Assembly: GCF_001742165.1 (NCBI RefSeq)
Contig: NZ_CP016444.1
Location: 1,054,001-1,118,000 of the forward strand
DNA from: Burkholderia stabilis
GTDB lineage: Bacteria > Pseudomonadota > Gammaproteobacteria > Burkholderiales > Burkholderiaceae
Length of the DNA stretch: 64,000 bases
Direction: 5' to 3'
The translations under genes and the position numbers were made by a program. Below are positions 28,151 to 39,843 of this stretch, one piece after another (positions within the stretch are counted from its first letter, which is position 1; the number at the start of each line of letters is the position of its first letter). The notes under the pieces are model-generated. The model made no database searches, was not told where the DNA came from, and saw only the letters and a list, made by a program, of their open reading frames with translations.

Positions 28151-28837
28151 TTACCGTGGATGCGGCGTGGCTGCGCGCTCGTCGCCGAGCGCGGCGCCAA
28201 TGAATACCGCCGCGAGTATCGTGAAGATGTACGCCTGAACCGCACCTGTCAGCAGATCGAGCGCCATGAGCGGGATCGGCACCAGAAGACCCGCGAGCGA
28301 CAGCACGATACCGATCACGAACACGCCGCTCATGACGTTGCCGAAAAGGCGCACGATCAGTGAAAAGGTACGGGTTATCTGTTCGACCAGATTGAGCGGA
28401 ATCATGATCCAGGTCGGTTGAGCGAACGAGGCGAGATAGCGGGCGAGCCCGCGTTCGTGGACGCCGTAAAACACCGTCGACGCGAACACGACGGCTGCGA
28501 GGGCCGCATCGGTTTCGAGATGGGCGGTAGGCGGCTCGACGCCGGGAATCAAGCCGGACCAGTTGGAAGTCAGGATGAACAGAAACAACGTTCCGAGCAT
28601 GGCGCGGCAATGTGCGGGGTCGATTTGCATCGTGTCTTGCAACTGGCTGTCGAGCGTGGAGACGAACAGTTCCACCGCCGTCTGGAGTTTGCCCGGGGTC
28701 AACGACAGTCGCCTGCGCATCGCGGCCGCGGTGAGGGCGACGAGCGCCATCAGGGCCCAGGTGGTCGCGACCGGCGTCGACACGGGGATCGCCCCGATGC
28801 GAAACAGCGGTTCGGTCACGAGCGGTGAATGCATCAT
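28151..28837 (-). CDS. atpB: N-ATPase subunit a
   Basis: A 228-aa integral membrane protein with five or so helices. The fourth region contains the essential Arg in the sequence SLIVRLFGNVMSGVFV, matching the RLFGNM signature of subunit a, and SNWSGLIPGVEPP earlier is also family-typical. It forms the two ion half-channels against the c ring. Its ATG overlaps the stop of atpR, preceded by GGGAGG. Confidence 0.93.
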   Translation of the reverse strand: MMHSPLVTEPLFRIGAIPVSTPVATTWALMALVALTAAAMRRRLSLTPGKLQTAVELFVSTLDSQLQDTMQIDPAHCRAMLGTLFLFILTSNWSGLIPGVEPPTAHLETDAALAAVVFASTVFYGVHERGLARYLASFAQPTWIMIPLNLVEQITRTFSLIVRLFGNVMSGVFVIGIVLSLAGLLVPIPLMALDLLTGAVQAYIFTILAAVFIGAALGDERAATPHPR

Positions 28838-29118
28838 GACGAACCTCCCGGCAAGCGGATCATCGCGCGGCGAGCGAGCATGATGCCGGCGAGGCCGCTC
28901 AACAATGCAACGTATCCGATATGCGCCAGACCGAACAGCACCAGGGCGAGCGTGCCGAAACGAACGAGATGCACGATGATGGCGATGCTGATTGCATCCC
29001 TGACGTACCAGCGCACGTTAGCGAATAGCGACGCAAAATAGGCGAGCCCGACGACGCCACCGGTCACACTACCGGCAGCCATCTGCAGGGGAATCGACAA
29101 TAAATGGACTGGCATCAT
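28834..29118 (-). CDS. atpR: N-ATPase subunit AtpR
   Basis: A 94-aa membrane protein with three hydrophobic helices; polar residues inside the helices include Arg36, Asp41 and Arg53. AtpR is specific to N-type ATPase operons, where it is thought to interact with the c ring and help its assembly. It sits between atpQ and atpB, the usual order, with GGGAGC upstream of the start. Confidence 0.85.
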   Translation of the reverse strand: MMPVHLLSIPLQMAAGSVTGGVVGLAYFASLFANVRWYVRDAISIAIIVHLVRFGTLALVLFGLAHIGYVALLSGLAGIMLARRAMIRLPGGSS

Positions 29119-29121
29119 GTT

Positions 29122-29455
29122 TCAGCTCCCTGGGCCTTGGCGATGCATCCAGCGCCACGCGGACCACAAACCGAATGCAGCGCCCAGCATCAGTAACGGC
29201 GCTGAGAAGAACACGCCGGTATGAAAATGTCGGTCGAGCCAATGTCCCGCCCAGAGTGCCAGTAAGGCCGGAATCACGATCATCCAGCCAAGCATGCCGA
29301 TCTGCCCCAGTCTGGAGCCCAGTGTCGGCTCCGGTACATCGCGCGCCTGCCGGTCTCGCCGGACGGCGCGTTGCGTGGTTTGCTCGAGTACCCCCGCAAC
29401 GGGCTTGGGTGCTTTCACGTCCCGGTCGCGCGGGCCAGGAGCGGGTTTTCGTGAG

Positions 29456-29466
<11 letters not shown>
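29122..29466 (-). CDS. atpQ: N-ATPase subunit AtpQ (AtpI/Z-like)
   Basis: A 114-aa protein: a basic cytoplasmic N-terminus of about 55 residues, then two transmembrane helices (MLGWMIVIPALLALWAG and VFFSAPLLMLGAAFGLW) with the loop HWLDRHFHTG. This matches AtpQ of the N-ATPase operon, related to the AtpI/AtpZ assembly factors. The start MAGNSRKP was chosen because it overlaps the end of atpC; an upstream Met is possible. Confidence 0.8.
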
Positions 29467-31471
<2,005 letters not shown>

Positions 31472-31570
31472 GGGGCCTGTCGCCGAGCTGGCTGAGAGGT
31501 GGGAGTGGAGATGGGGTCGTTCACGCCAAAACTCCGCCGATACCCGGCAATGTGCGATGTGCAAGCCAGA

Positions 31571-31584
31571 TTGATGCACATCAA
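31571..31584. promoter_or_regulatory. Perfect FNR/ANR-type box for the CBS-BON gene
   Basis: TTGATGCACATCAA is a 10/10 match. A TAATCT -10 candidate at 31606-31611 lies at class II distance, giving a leader of about 60 nt before the ATG at 31680. Confidence 0.75.
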
Positions 31585-31679
31585 CGAGCCGGTGCGCTCA
31601 TCACCTAATCTCGATATCGGAAGCGCAGGCAAGCGCCGGCTATTGACGCATGACTGAAACAGGTGCGAGGAGGCTGACA

Positions 31680-32369
31680 ATGCACGCCATTGACGTCATG
31701 ACACCCTCGGTCGTTTCCGTGAAACCGGATATGACCGTTCAGCAAACGGCGGCGCTTCTCGTCGAGAATGGAATAAGTGGTGCGCCCGTGATCGACGCGA
31801 ATGGACGGTTGGTCGGGATGATCAGCGAGTCGGATCTCGTGCGACGCGTGGAGATCGAAACGGACAGGCCACATCGCGCCTGGTGGATGGAACTGCTGAC
31901 TGCCCGCCGCGACGATGCCGCCGACTATGTGAAAACGCATGCGCATCTCGTCAAGGATGTCATGACGAAGCACGTCGTCACTGTTCAGGAGATGACGCCG
32001 ATCGACGAGGTGGCCCGTATTCTCGATAAGCTGCATATCAGACGCGTTCCGGTCGTGCGCGGCAATGAGGTCGTGGGGATCGTGAGCCGCGCCAATCTGG
32101 TTCAGGCACTCGCGATTTCGCCGTCAGCGCCGAACCTGCAACAGATCCTGAGCGACCGCGAGATTCGAGGTATGTTGTTGGCCGAGATCGCAGGCCGAAA
32201 GTGGAGCTTTCCCGGCCGAAACGTGATCGTCAAGAACGGGGTTGTCCATCTGTGGGGGTACTACGCATGGGCACCGAACGAGGTGCAAGCGATGCGCGTC
32301 GCGGCAGAGGGTATTCCCGGCGTCAAGGGGGTAGAAGATCACACGGGCGTATTGCATTCGGATGCGTAG
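31680..32369 (+). CDS. CBS-pair protein with C-terminal BON domain
   Basis: A 229-aa soluble protein. Two CBS motifs occupy about residues 5-60 (DVMTPSVVSVKPDMTVQQTA) and 93-150 (DVMTKHVVTVQEMTPIDEVA), followed by a BON domain (about 160-226: VIVKNGVVHLWGYYAW). CBS pairs bind adenine nucleotides such as AMP or ATP; coupling to a BON domain suggests an energy-state sensor acting on an envelope or membrane partner. It is divergent from the N-ATPase operon with a shared control region carrying two ANR boxes. GAGGAGG precedes the ATG. Confidence 0.9.
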   Translation: MHAIDVMTPSVVSVKPDMTVQQTAALLVENGISGAPVIDANGRLVGMISESDLVRRVEIETDRPHRAWWMELLTARRDDAADYVKTHAHLVKDVMTKHVVTVQEMTPIDEVARILDKLHIRRVPVVRGNEVVGIVSRANLVQALAISPSAPNLQQILSDREIRGMLLAEIAGRKWSFPGRNVIVKNGVVHLWGYYAWAPNEVQAMRVAAEGIPGVKGVEDHTGVLHSDA

Positions 32370-32550
32370 GACGAGAAGCAGCGACCGTGCGTAGAGCGCA
32401 AGCCGGATTGACGTCCCATGGGAGCGCCACGGTTGTTTTGAGCCTCGAGAGAATTGCTCGACGCAGGCTCTCCGTCGGTGAAGGCGTTGCGCTTACCCTT
32501 GCAGCCACGAGACCGGAATTGCCCGGTCGCCGTAAGCTACATTGCTGGCT

Positions 32551-33117
32551 TTAGCCGATATCCTCTGTTTGGGCCTCATGCTGGCCGGCGCACGTCGACC
32601 ACGGCAAGATGCGGGGAAGAATGTTCTCCGTCCGGATCACCCGATGCGCCAGTGCCCCGAGTACATGGACGCCGACCAGTGCGGCAAGTCCATATGCCGT
32701 CAGTGCGTGCAGCTCGCCTAGCCACTGCGACAGGGCATGACTTTTCGGCGCTAGCGTTGGCAACGAAAAGAATCCGAAGCAACTGGCCGTATGCCCGGCG
32801 GCGTTCGTCTTCATCCATCCGAGCAGCGGGATGACAAGCATCAGCACATAAAGCAGGCAGTGAACTGTGCGTTCGACGAGGCGGGCCGCCGTGCCGGCTG
32901 GATTGATCGACGGCGGCAACGCGTGTCGCTTTCGGACCCGATTCCCGAGACGAACCAGTACAAGGCCGAGAATGACGATGCCGATCGACTTGTGCAGACC
33001 GACGAGATCCTCGTTGTCGTCCAGCAGCAGGCCAACGATCAAGTTGCCGATCAGCGCGATGGCCAGCAGCCAGTGCAGCACGCTTATCGACAGTGGATAG
33101 CGGGTGACGATTTTCAT
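32551..33117 (-). CDS. Cytochrome b561 family protein
   Basis: A 188-aa inner-membrane di-haem cytochrome with four helices. Candidate haem ligands are His15, His42, His137 and His151, placed in helices as expected for bacterial b561 (ISVLHWLLAI, VGLHKSIGIV, LGELHALTAYG, VGVHVLGALAH). It probably exchanges electrons between quinone and periplasmic acceptors. It lies just downstream of the cytochrome b562 gene (44 bp), so a shared electron path is plausible. No second domain or periplasmic extension is present. Confidence 0.88.
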   Translation of the reverse strand: MKIVTRYPLSISVLHWLLAIALIGNLIVGLLLDDNEDLVGLHKSIGIVILGLVLVRLGNRVRKRHALPPSINPAGTAARLVERTVHCLLYVLMLVIPLLGWMKTNAAGHTASCFGFFSLPTLAPKSHALSQWLGELHALTAYGLAALVGVHVLGALAHRVIRTENILPRILPWSTCAGQHEAQTEDIG

Positions 33118-33160
33118 GACGGGAATATCTTTTCAGTGGCAAAAGCGTGGTCGGTCGCAG

Positions 33161-33541
33161 TCAGCCGAGCAGATCGTGATAGTGCTTCTTCGTGCCGCTG
33201 ATTCGTCGTAGCGCCTGCTTGGCGGCTGACAGATCGTTGGCCTGGATCGCATGGTCGACATCGGCCAGTTGACCCTGCAAGGTGCGCATTCCTTCGTCAT
33301 AGGTCGGCTGGTCATCACGATACTTCTGGCGGCTAGCCTGTTGCACATCGCTTTCGAGCCGGGCCATATAGGCTTTCATTTCGGGAATCGTCTGGCTGTT
33401 CGCCGCACCTTGCATCGCGTGCTTCATGTCCCTCATCAATGTCTTGATCTCGCCGGCGCAGGCCGGCGCGGCAGCCACGGAAAGCAGCACGGCCAGCGCT
33501 GCGCAGAAACGGAGTCGGAACGAGAGACTGTTCATGGTCAT
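33161..33541 (-). CDS. cybC: Cytochrome b562-like periplasmic four-helix protein
   Basis: A 126-aa exported protein; the signal peptide ends near APACAG. The mature part resembles cytochrome b562: an N-terminal helix with Met residues (IKTLMRDMKH) that can supply the axial Met, and a C-terminal helix ending KKHYHDLLG, where His matches the axial His102 of E. coli. It should be a small soluble haem electron carrier. Two Met codons near the start are possible (33541 or 33535). It is divergent from the two-component genes. Confidence 0.82.
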   Translation of the reverse strand: MTMNSLSFRLRFCAALAVLLSVAAAPACAGEIKTLMRDMKHAMQGAANSQTIPEMKAYMARLESDVQQASRQKYRDDQPTYDEGMRTLQGQLADVDHAIQANDLSAAKQALRRISGTKKHYHDLLG

Positions 33542-33701
33542 CGATTCGATTGCGAATGTCAGTGATCGCGACCTTATGGCGCCGATGTTAACGAATTCTT
33601 AAGGCCCGGATTTTTTCGCGACCGGCTTGATGACGGCCCGCGCCTGCGGTTATCGTGCGGCAATGGACGGCCATGTCCGGAACTGACAGGAACACGACGC
33701 C

Positions 33702-34364
33702 ATGCGGGTGCTACTCGTGGAAGACGACAAGCTGATCGGAAGCGGGGTGGAAGACGGCCTGATCGATGCAGGCATGACGGTCGACTGGGCGCATGACGGC
33801 AGGCAGGCCCAGCTCGCGCTCGAAACCACGCCGTATGATCTCGTCGTGCTCGATCTCGGTCTGCCCCGCATGTCGGGGGTTGAATTGCTGGACTGGCTCC
33901 GCAAGCGCCGCGACCATACACCGGTGCTCGTGATGACCGCGCGCGATACGGTGGCCGACCGCGTGAGCGGTTTGAGCGCGGGTGCCGACGATTATCTCGG
34001 CAAGCCGTTCGACCTGATCGAGCTGATCGCCCGCTGCCGGGCGCTCGTGCGCCGTTCGCAAGGCCGCGGCACCGACACGATCGAATATGGCGACCTGACG
34101 GTCGACCCCGCGTTGATGACCGTGACGAGAGGTTCCGAGCGGGTCGCCCTGACATCGCGCGAATGCGCGTTGCTGGTCGAATTGATGGCGAATCAGGGCC
34201 GCCCGCTCTCACGTGCGCAGCTCCAGGACAGCCTCTATGGCTGGAACGAAGAAATCGAAAGCAATGCGATCGATGTCCATGTGTCGAATCTACGCAAGAA
34301 ATTGGGCACCGATCTGATCCGGACAATCCGCGGCGTCGGATACGTGGTGGAGAAGGCATCGTGA
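33702..34364 (+). CDS. OmpR-family response regulator (QseB/PmrA-like)
   Basis: A 220-aa regulator: receiver domain 1-115 with the acidic pair ED at 7-8, phospho-acceptor Asp51 (VVLDLGLPRMSG) and GADDYLGKPF with the conserved Lys, then a winged-helix DNA-binding domain (about 125-218: LTSRECALLVELMANQG and VSNLRKKLGTDLIRTIRGVGYVV). It overlaps the start of its kinase by one base. The pair sits back-to-back with the cytochrome b562/b561 genes, possible targets. Confidence 0.93.
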   Translation: MRVLLVEDDKLIGSGVEDGLIDAGMTVDWAHDGRQAQLALETTPYDLVVLDLGLPRMSGVELLDWLRKRRDHTPVLVMTARDTVADRVSGLSAGADDYLGKPFDLIELIARCRALVRRSQGRGTDTIEYGDLTVDPALMTVTRGSERVALTSRECALLVELMANQGRPLSRAQLQDSLYGWNEEIESNAIDVHVSNLRKKLGTDLIRTIRGVGYVVEKAS

Positions 34365-35713
34365 TGCGCTCGATCCGGCAACGGCTCACCTTGCTCGTGT
34401 TGTCGGGTGTCGTGGTGGTCTGGGCGTACTCGCTGGTGTCGAGCTACCGCCAGGCGATTCACGAAGCGGAGGAATGGGACGAAACCCGCATCGAGCAAAT
34501 TGCCAGGGCGCTGGCCGCGCTCGATGCCTCCGATCTCCCGGTTTTTGCGGACATCGCGCTCGGTTCGTCGGAAGACGACGACGGCGACAACGATGCAGCG
34601 CCGCGGATGCTGTATCAGGTCAGCGACGCCGGCGGACGCATCCTGGCCGCCAGTCCGGGGCTTGACTCGCTCGATCTACCGGTGTTTCCCGCTGCCGCAT
34701 CGAGCCCAGCCCGGTTCGGCAATCCGAAGTGGCACGCGTATGTGCTGACCGATGCCGCGCGTGGCCGCACCGTGCGTATCTTCGAGCAACGCACGCACCG
34801 ATCCGACTTGTCCGCGGAGGTAGCGCGCCGCGTCGCACGGCCGCTCGCATTCGCGTTGCCCGTGTTGGCGGTGTTGATCTGGCTGGCGATCGGACGTAGC
34901 CTGACACCTCTGCGGACGCTGTCCGAGGCGATCGAGGCACGTTCGCCCGACAGCCTGGACGCAATCGGCACGAATGGCACCCCTGACGAAGTGCGGCCGT
35001 TGGTCGCCGCACTGAACACATTGCTGCAACGTCTGCGCGGCTCTCTCGATCGCGAGCGTGCGTTCACGAGCGACGCCGCACACGAGCTCAAGACCCCACT
35101 CGCCGCGCTCAAGGTTCAGGCACAGGTCGCGCTCACGGCGCGCGATCCTGACCGTCAGCGGCGCGCCATGCAACGAGTCGTCGAGGGCGTCGACCGAAGT
35201 ACGCATCTGGCGGACCAGTTGCTTGCACTGGCACGACTCGACGAGACGGTACCGATGCCTGGCGAGGACATCGATATCGCGCGCATCGTGCAAGCCTGTA
35301 TCGACGACCACCAGGCGCGCGCGGATCGCAAGAGGATTGCGCTGAATTCGCGTGTCGACGGACCAGTCATCGCACATGTGCCATCGACGTTGGTGCGTGT
35401 CTTGCTGGACAACCTCGTCGATAACGCGATCAAGTACGGGCGCGAGCAGGGGCGCGTCGAAATCGCGTCGTGGCACGATGCCGGCGCCATCGGCCTCCAG
35501 GTACTGGACGACGGGCACGGCGTCTCGGACGAAGATTTGTCTCGATTGCAGGATCGCTTCTTTCGCGGTGCGGACCATGAAGAAAGCGGCAGCGGACTGG
35601 GGCTATCCATCGTTGCGCGCATCGTGACCAAACTTGGGGGTAGGTTCATGTATATCGATGGGCTCGACGGAAAGGGGTTGGGCGTTCGTGTCGTGTTGCC
35701 CGCATCGGCTTGA
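34364..35713 (+). CDS. Sensor histidine kinase partner of the OmpR-type regulator
   Basis: A 449-aa inner-membrane kinase. Two transmembrane helices (about 8-27 and 159-177) enclose a periplasmic sensor of about 130 residues that is notably acidic (SSEDDDGDNDAAP, 69-81), a feature that could bind cations. Then HAMP-like linker, HisKA with His240 in SDAAHELKTPLAALK and HATPase_c (LDNLVDNAIKYGR; DDGHGVSDEDL; GSGLGLSIVARI). The ATG was chosen because it overlaps the regulator stop (TGATG). Confidence 0.92.
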   Translation: MRSIRQRLTLLVLSGVVVVWAYSLVSSYRQAIHEAEEWDETRIEQIARALAALDASDLPVFADIALGSSEDDDGDNDAAPRMLYQVSDAGGRILAASPGLDSLDLPVFPAAASSPARFGNPKWHAYVLTDAARGRTVRIFEQRTHRSDLSAEVARRVARPLAFALPVLAVLIWLAIGRSLTPLRTLSEAIEARSPDSLDAIGTNGTPDEVRPLVAALNTLLQRLRGSLDRERAFTSDAAHELKTPLAALKVQAQVALTARDPDRQRRAMQRVVEGVDRSTHLADQLLALARLDETVPMPGEDIDIARIVQACIDDHQARADRKRIALNSRVDGPVIAHVPSTLVRVLLDNLVDNAIKYGREQGRVEIASWHDAGAIGLQVLDDGHGVSDEDLSRLQDRFFRGADHEESGSGLGLSIVARIVTKLGGRFMYIDGLDGKGLGVRVVLPASA

Positions 35714-35966
35714 TTCGGCATCCATGGTATGAGGTTCGCCATTGCTTCTCGGGCAGGGTAGGCGATGCGCAGCGCTTCCTGAACGCACGCGCCGTCATGA
35801 TTTGAGTCGTTCCGTGTCGATCGGCTAACTTCGGACCTGCCGGCGTCATGTCTAATGCGCTCAAGCACGCGCAGTTAACATTGCCTTCATGTTGAGCGGG
35901 GCATGCTGTCATTACGGCAGAAGAGGCTTCCTTGGATGCCGACCCTGTTCATTGGAGGTTGAAATC

Positions 35967-36284
35967 ATGAAGTTCGCTATCGGTACCATCATATTGGTCA
36001 TGGGCATCGCTCCCATGTTTGCCTCGGCAGGTCAGTCGAGTGGCGCCTTGACCAGGGCGGAAGTTCGTGCGCAGCTCGTACAGATCGAGCAAGCCGGCTA
36101 TAACCCAGCCAGAAAGGACATCCATTATCCGCGGTCGATCCAGCAAGCCGAGGCACGCATCCAGTCTTCGGAATCGAGGCACGCGGATGCATCGGGATAT
36201 GGGTCCGCGCAGCCGTCGGGATTTGACTCGGGGGCAGCAGTCCAGAGCCACGCGCCGGCACGTTCGTTGTACTTGCATCATTGA
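35967..36284 (+). CDS. DUF4148 family secreted protein
   Basis: A 105-aa exported protein with a signal peptide (IGTIILVMGIAPMFASA) and the DUF4148 core LTRAEVRAQLVQIEQAGYNPA, a small-protein family common in Burkholderia. Function unknown; many members are induced by stress or by two-component systems. The start has TGGAGGTTG upstream. It stands alone after the sensor kinase, about 250 bp away. Confidence 0.85.
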   Translation: MKFAIGTIILVMGIAPMFASAGQSSGALTRAEVRAQLVQIEQAGYNPARKDIHYPRSIQQAEARIQSSESRHADASGYGSAQPSGFDSGAAVQSHAPARSLYLHH

Positions 36285-36906
36285 CGCGACGTACATACCA
36301 TCGCTCTGTCATCCGGTGACGTATTCACGATCGAACGATAATTTCGCCGCTCAATCGCTTCGTTCGCGGACGTATTTACATGCAGCCGTGTCCCCGCAGG
36401 GCGACACATGAAACATCGCGAGTAGTCAAAAAATGACCCGATGTTGAACCGGGTCAAACGAGAGCCGTAGCCGGGAGGGCCAACAAGATTGGGGGGGGAA
36501 CGCAGTCAATGCCGCGGCTGCTGGCACTCGGCGTGGACGATACAAAAAATGTTTGGCGCGATGTGAGTAATCGTAGCCATCTCCGATAGACCAGATTGAC
36601 ACGCAATACTTTAGGTTTCCTTAAGTACAATCTGAATCTCATTTCGGATGCCGAATTAATTTGACATAAGCTAAACTAGCAATTTTTTAGGGTCGCAAGA
36701 AAATACTGCGTCGAGCAAGCTACTCGCCAACCATTCTGCGCGACCGCAACGATGGCCCTCGCGCAGTTTTTTGCCCCGACTCGCCGTCGTTCTGACACCA
36801 TTCTTAGGCGATCGGCGGCTACAGCTGCCATCCCGACTTTCCCCGTAGCACCTCAATTTTTGCCTCGCTACGCTTGGCCGCTCTCGTCATCGATGCGGAG
36901 TCGCTG
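36285..36906. other. Non-coding boundary of the mobile region
   Basis: About 620 bp, clearly AT-richer than the chromosome to its left. It contains a terminator-like hairpin (36434-36456), G-tract GGGGGGGG at about 36490 and the sequence TTTAGGGTCGCAAG (36686-36699) that recurs beyond the transposase. No gene seen. Confidence 0.5.
36434..36456 (-). terminator. Rho-independent-type terminator on the minus strand
   Basis: TGACCCG and CGGGTCA form 7-bp arms around a 9-nt loop. On the minus strand the second arm is followed by TTTTTTG, the layout of an intrinsic terminator for leftward transcripts. No obvious minus-strand gene lies to its right, so it may be a remnant. Confidence 0.45.
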
Positions 36907-39843
36907 ATGGACCACTGGCGATTGGCTTATCTCGGGATCCGGCAGGTGCCGCGCGAGCTGAGCGAATTCGAGCTCGCCACATTCTTCACGTTCTCCAAGC
37001 GGGAGCGTGTTGCCATTGATTCGAGACGCACCGATCTCTTTCGGCTCGCGGTCGCGTTGCACATCGGCTTTCTGCGCATGACCGGCCGGCCACTCGGCTC
37101 GTACAAGCAGATCCCCACGGTTCTCTGGCGACATCTTGGTCGACAGCTGAATGTAAAACCGCCAGATCTCGGCACGTTACGTTCCCTATACGATGGCAAC
37201 CTCAAGACCTTGTCCGACCACCAGCGCTTTGCTCGGGGCGCCATCAATTTTCGCGCCGTCGCGGAACATCAACGTCGGTATGTCATCCGTTGGCTCAAAG
37301 AACAACTCACCGGCCGCCCGGAACGCGGCCAGTTGACGAACGATCTCAAACGTTGGTTCTACGACCATCGCATCGTGATACCACCGGAGCGCATGCTCAG
37401 GCAGTTTGTCGTCCAGGCTGTACGCGACATTGAGGGGCAACTGCACGGCGCGCTCGAGCAGGCTGTTGGTATGGAAAAACTCGAGAGTTGGGCGCGAGTT
37501 CTGGCTCAGCCCCATGGAGAACATTCAAGTCTCCAGCGATGGCTGTGGGCCGTTCCGCTGCGCAACTCGACCCATCAGATGAGCGAGATCCTCGACAAAG
37601 TCAATTTGCTCACAATGTACGAGGTGGCAACGCGTTGGCCGGTTGAATGCAACGATGCCATGGTGCGCCACTACGCCCGCCGTTGCGCAAGTCGCCCGCC
37701 ATCGATCAGCAAGCGAATCGAACCCCAAAGCCGACGAATCGAAGCCGCCTGTTTCATGCGGTATTCCCTCTGTATCGCGACTGATCAGGTACTCGAGATG
37801 CTCCGGAGATGGGTACTGAAGGTTGTCAACGACACGTCGCGCGAAGTGGACGCGATGCGGATGAAGGCCGCGGATCAACTCCGCGAGTTCGCGCTTGCCG
37901 TCAAAGCACTCGCCAATGATGAAACCCTCTCGCGCGAACAGCTCGGTGAGAAGCTTTGCCTGCTTGCAGATGATGTTTTGCAACCGCATCCCACCAGCCG
38001 TCGGAGCCAGATCCGGCAGTGCCTGGTCCGAAAGCGGTACTACGCCCGTAACCTTTTGAATCGGATCGTACAGCTGCCGTTCGAGGCCGAGGGTGCTCAT
38101 CCTGTAATCGATGCTCTCTTGCTATTACGTGTGCTATATCGACGTCGCGCTTATCTTCTACCCGACGGGGTCAATATCAGGCTTGGGCGCGCGTGGCGCG
38201 AGGCGATCGATGGCTACGATCGGCTTCGGGCCATGGTTGCCTTCGAGTGGGCCACGCTCTTTGCGCTCCGTGTCGCTCTGCGCAACGGCTCGGTTTTCAT
38301 CGGCCACAGCTTCTCGTTCAGAAGTCAGTCGCATATGCTGATCTCGGCCGAGCAGTGGAAGGCAAAGCGTAACAATCACTATGGACACCTCGGCCTGCCC
38401 CAAGATCCGAACGAATTTCTCGGACCAATCCTTGAACAGCTCGAACAGCGCCTCGCACTACTCGATGATGCCGTGGTCAATGGTTCGATCCGTGTTGATT
38501 CTGCTGTCCACCTCGACCCGATGGCTGCGCAGGATCCAGACGCACAAGCCGATCAACTTCGCCGTCAGATCTTCGAAGCTCATCCGCCAGGCCAATTTCC
38601 CGAGATCATCCTCGAGGTCGATAGTGCGACACGCTTCAGTTGGATCCTGCTTGGACGCGAGCCGCGGTCACGCACCGAGTTACTGATGGTGTATTCGGCG
38701 ATACTGGCTCACGGCACCTCTCTGACGGCTGCTGATATTTCTCGGATGGTCCCGGAAGTGTCAACCGAAGCGATTCGTCAAATGATGAAGCGTCTCGCGG
38801 ACGAACGAATGCTGCGTGCAGCTGCCGATGCCGTCCTTGAATTCATGCACGAACACCCGATCGCCGCCCACTGGGGCCGAGCCGATCTTGCATCGTCTGA
38901 CATGATGTCGCTGGAGACAACCCGGACGATCTGGCGAGCGCGTGCAGACCCTCGTCGCCGGACTCCATCCATTGGGATGTACACGCATGTGCTGGATCGT
39001 TGGGGCATCTTCTACGACCAACCCATCGTCCTGAATGAGCGGCAGGCAGGTGTCGCAATCGAGGGCGTCGTCCGGCAAAGCGCCACCAAGGACATCGCTC
39101 AACTCGCTGTCGATACGCACGGCTACACCGATTTCGCGATGGGTGTGTCCCGGGCACTTGGCTTTGATTTATGCCCTCGCCTGTCACACCTTCGTGACCG
39201 ACGTCTCCACGTGCCTCGCAGTCAGGTGGTACCGGCGCGGCTTGCAGCGGTCACGGATCGGGACGTCCGCCTCGGTCTCATCGTCGACGTGTGGGACGAA
39301 TTCGTTAGGATCGTCGCCTCGATCCACTCTGGCCAATGCACAGCTGTCGAAGCGATCGCGAGATTCGGCTCGGCTGCTCGAGGTCAGGCTGTGTACGATT
39401 GCGGCGTACACATCGGCCGCTTGTTCAGAAGTATCTTTTTGATCGACTACTTCACCAATGCTTCGTTCCGGTCGGAGTTGCAACATGCGCTGAATCGGGG
39501 AGAAGCGGTGCATACCGTGCAACGCGCAATTCACATCGGTCGCATTCCGGCGGAGCTTGCTCGGCGCCAAGAATCACTAGCCGCGGTGTCATCGGCGTTG
39601 ACCTTGCTCTCGAACATCTTGATGGCTTGGAACACCACCCACATGCAACGAGCCCTGGAGGACATCGAAGCCAGCCGGGGGCAGTCGATCGCAACCGAGC
39701 AGCTCAGGCGAATCGCCCCCACTCATATCGAGGGCATCAACTTGCGCGGCACCTTCAACTTTCCCGTGGCACTGTACGCAAAACGGATCATGCCGAGCAT
39801 CACGGCCGAGGACCCCATTCCGTCAACCAGTCGGCGCGCCTAA
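36907..39843 (+). CDS. tnpA: Tn3-family transposase TnpA
   Basis: A 978-aa transposase, near full length for the family. The N-terminal part is DUF4158-like DNA binding; the C-terminal half carries the catalytic region, with Asp candidates in RADLASSDMMS and VDTHGYTDFAM and Glu in LNRGEAVHTVQ, so the DDE triad appears complete. I selected ATG 36907 (GGAG upstream) over the TTG at 36874. No resolvase gene and no 38-bp terminal inverted repeats were found nearby, so the transposon ends have been lost or are highly diverged. Confidence 0.88.
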   Translation: MDHWRLAYLGIRQVPRELSEFELATFFTFSKRERVAIDSRRTDLFRLAVALHIGFLRMTGRPLGSYKQIPTVLWRHLGRQLNVKPPDLGTLRSLYDGNLKTLSDHQRFARGAINFRAVAEHQRRYVIRWLKEQLTGRPERGQLTNDLKRWFYDHRIVIPPERMLRQFVVQAVRDIEGQLHGALEQAVGMEKLESWARVLAQPHGEHSSLQRWLWAVPLRNSTHQMSEILDKVNLLTMYEVATRWPVECNDAMVRHYARRCASRPPSISKRIEPQSRRIEAACFMRYSLCIATDQVLEMLRRWVLKVVNDTSREVDAMRMKAADQLREFALAVKALANDETLSREQLGEKLCLLADDVLQPHPTSRRSQIRQCLVRKRYYARNLLNRIVQLPFEAEGAHPVIDALLLLRVLYRRRAYLLPDGVNIRLGRAWREAIDGYDRLRAMVAFEWATLFALRVALRNGSVFIGHSFSFRSQSHMLISAEQWKAKRNNHYGHLGLPQDPNEFLGPILEQLEQRLALLDDAVVNGSIRVDSAVHLDPMAAQDPDAQADQLRRQIFEAHPPGQFPEIILEVDSATRFSWILLGREPRSRTELLMVYSAILAHGTSLTAADISRMVPEVSTEAIRQMMKRLADERMLRAAADAVLEFMHEHPIAAHWGRADLASSDMMSLETTRTIWRARADPRRRTPSIGMYTHVLDRWGIFYDQPIVLNERQAGVAIEGVVRQSATKDIAQLAVDTHGYTDFAMGVSRALGFDLCPRLSHLRDRRLHVPRSQVVPARLAAVTDRDVRLGLIVDVWDEFVRIVASIHSGQCTAVEAIARFGSAARGQAVYDCGVHIGRLFRSIFLIDYFTNASFRSELQHALNRGEAVHTVQRAIHIGRIPAELARRQESLAAVSSALTLLSNILMAWNTTHMQRALEDIEASRGQSIATEQLRRIAPTHIEGINLRGTFNFPVALYAKRIMPSITAEDPIPSTSRRA

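Noticed and set aside
36285..36906. tRNA gene as the integration site of the mobile region
   Set aside because: No cloverleaf could be built from the GC-rich hairpin there; it reads better as a terminator.
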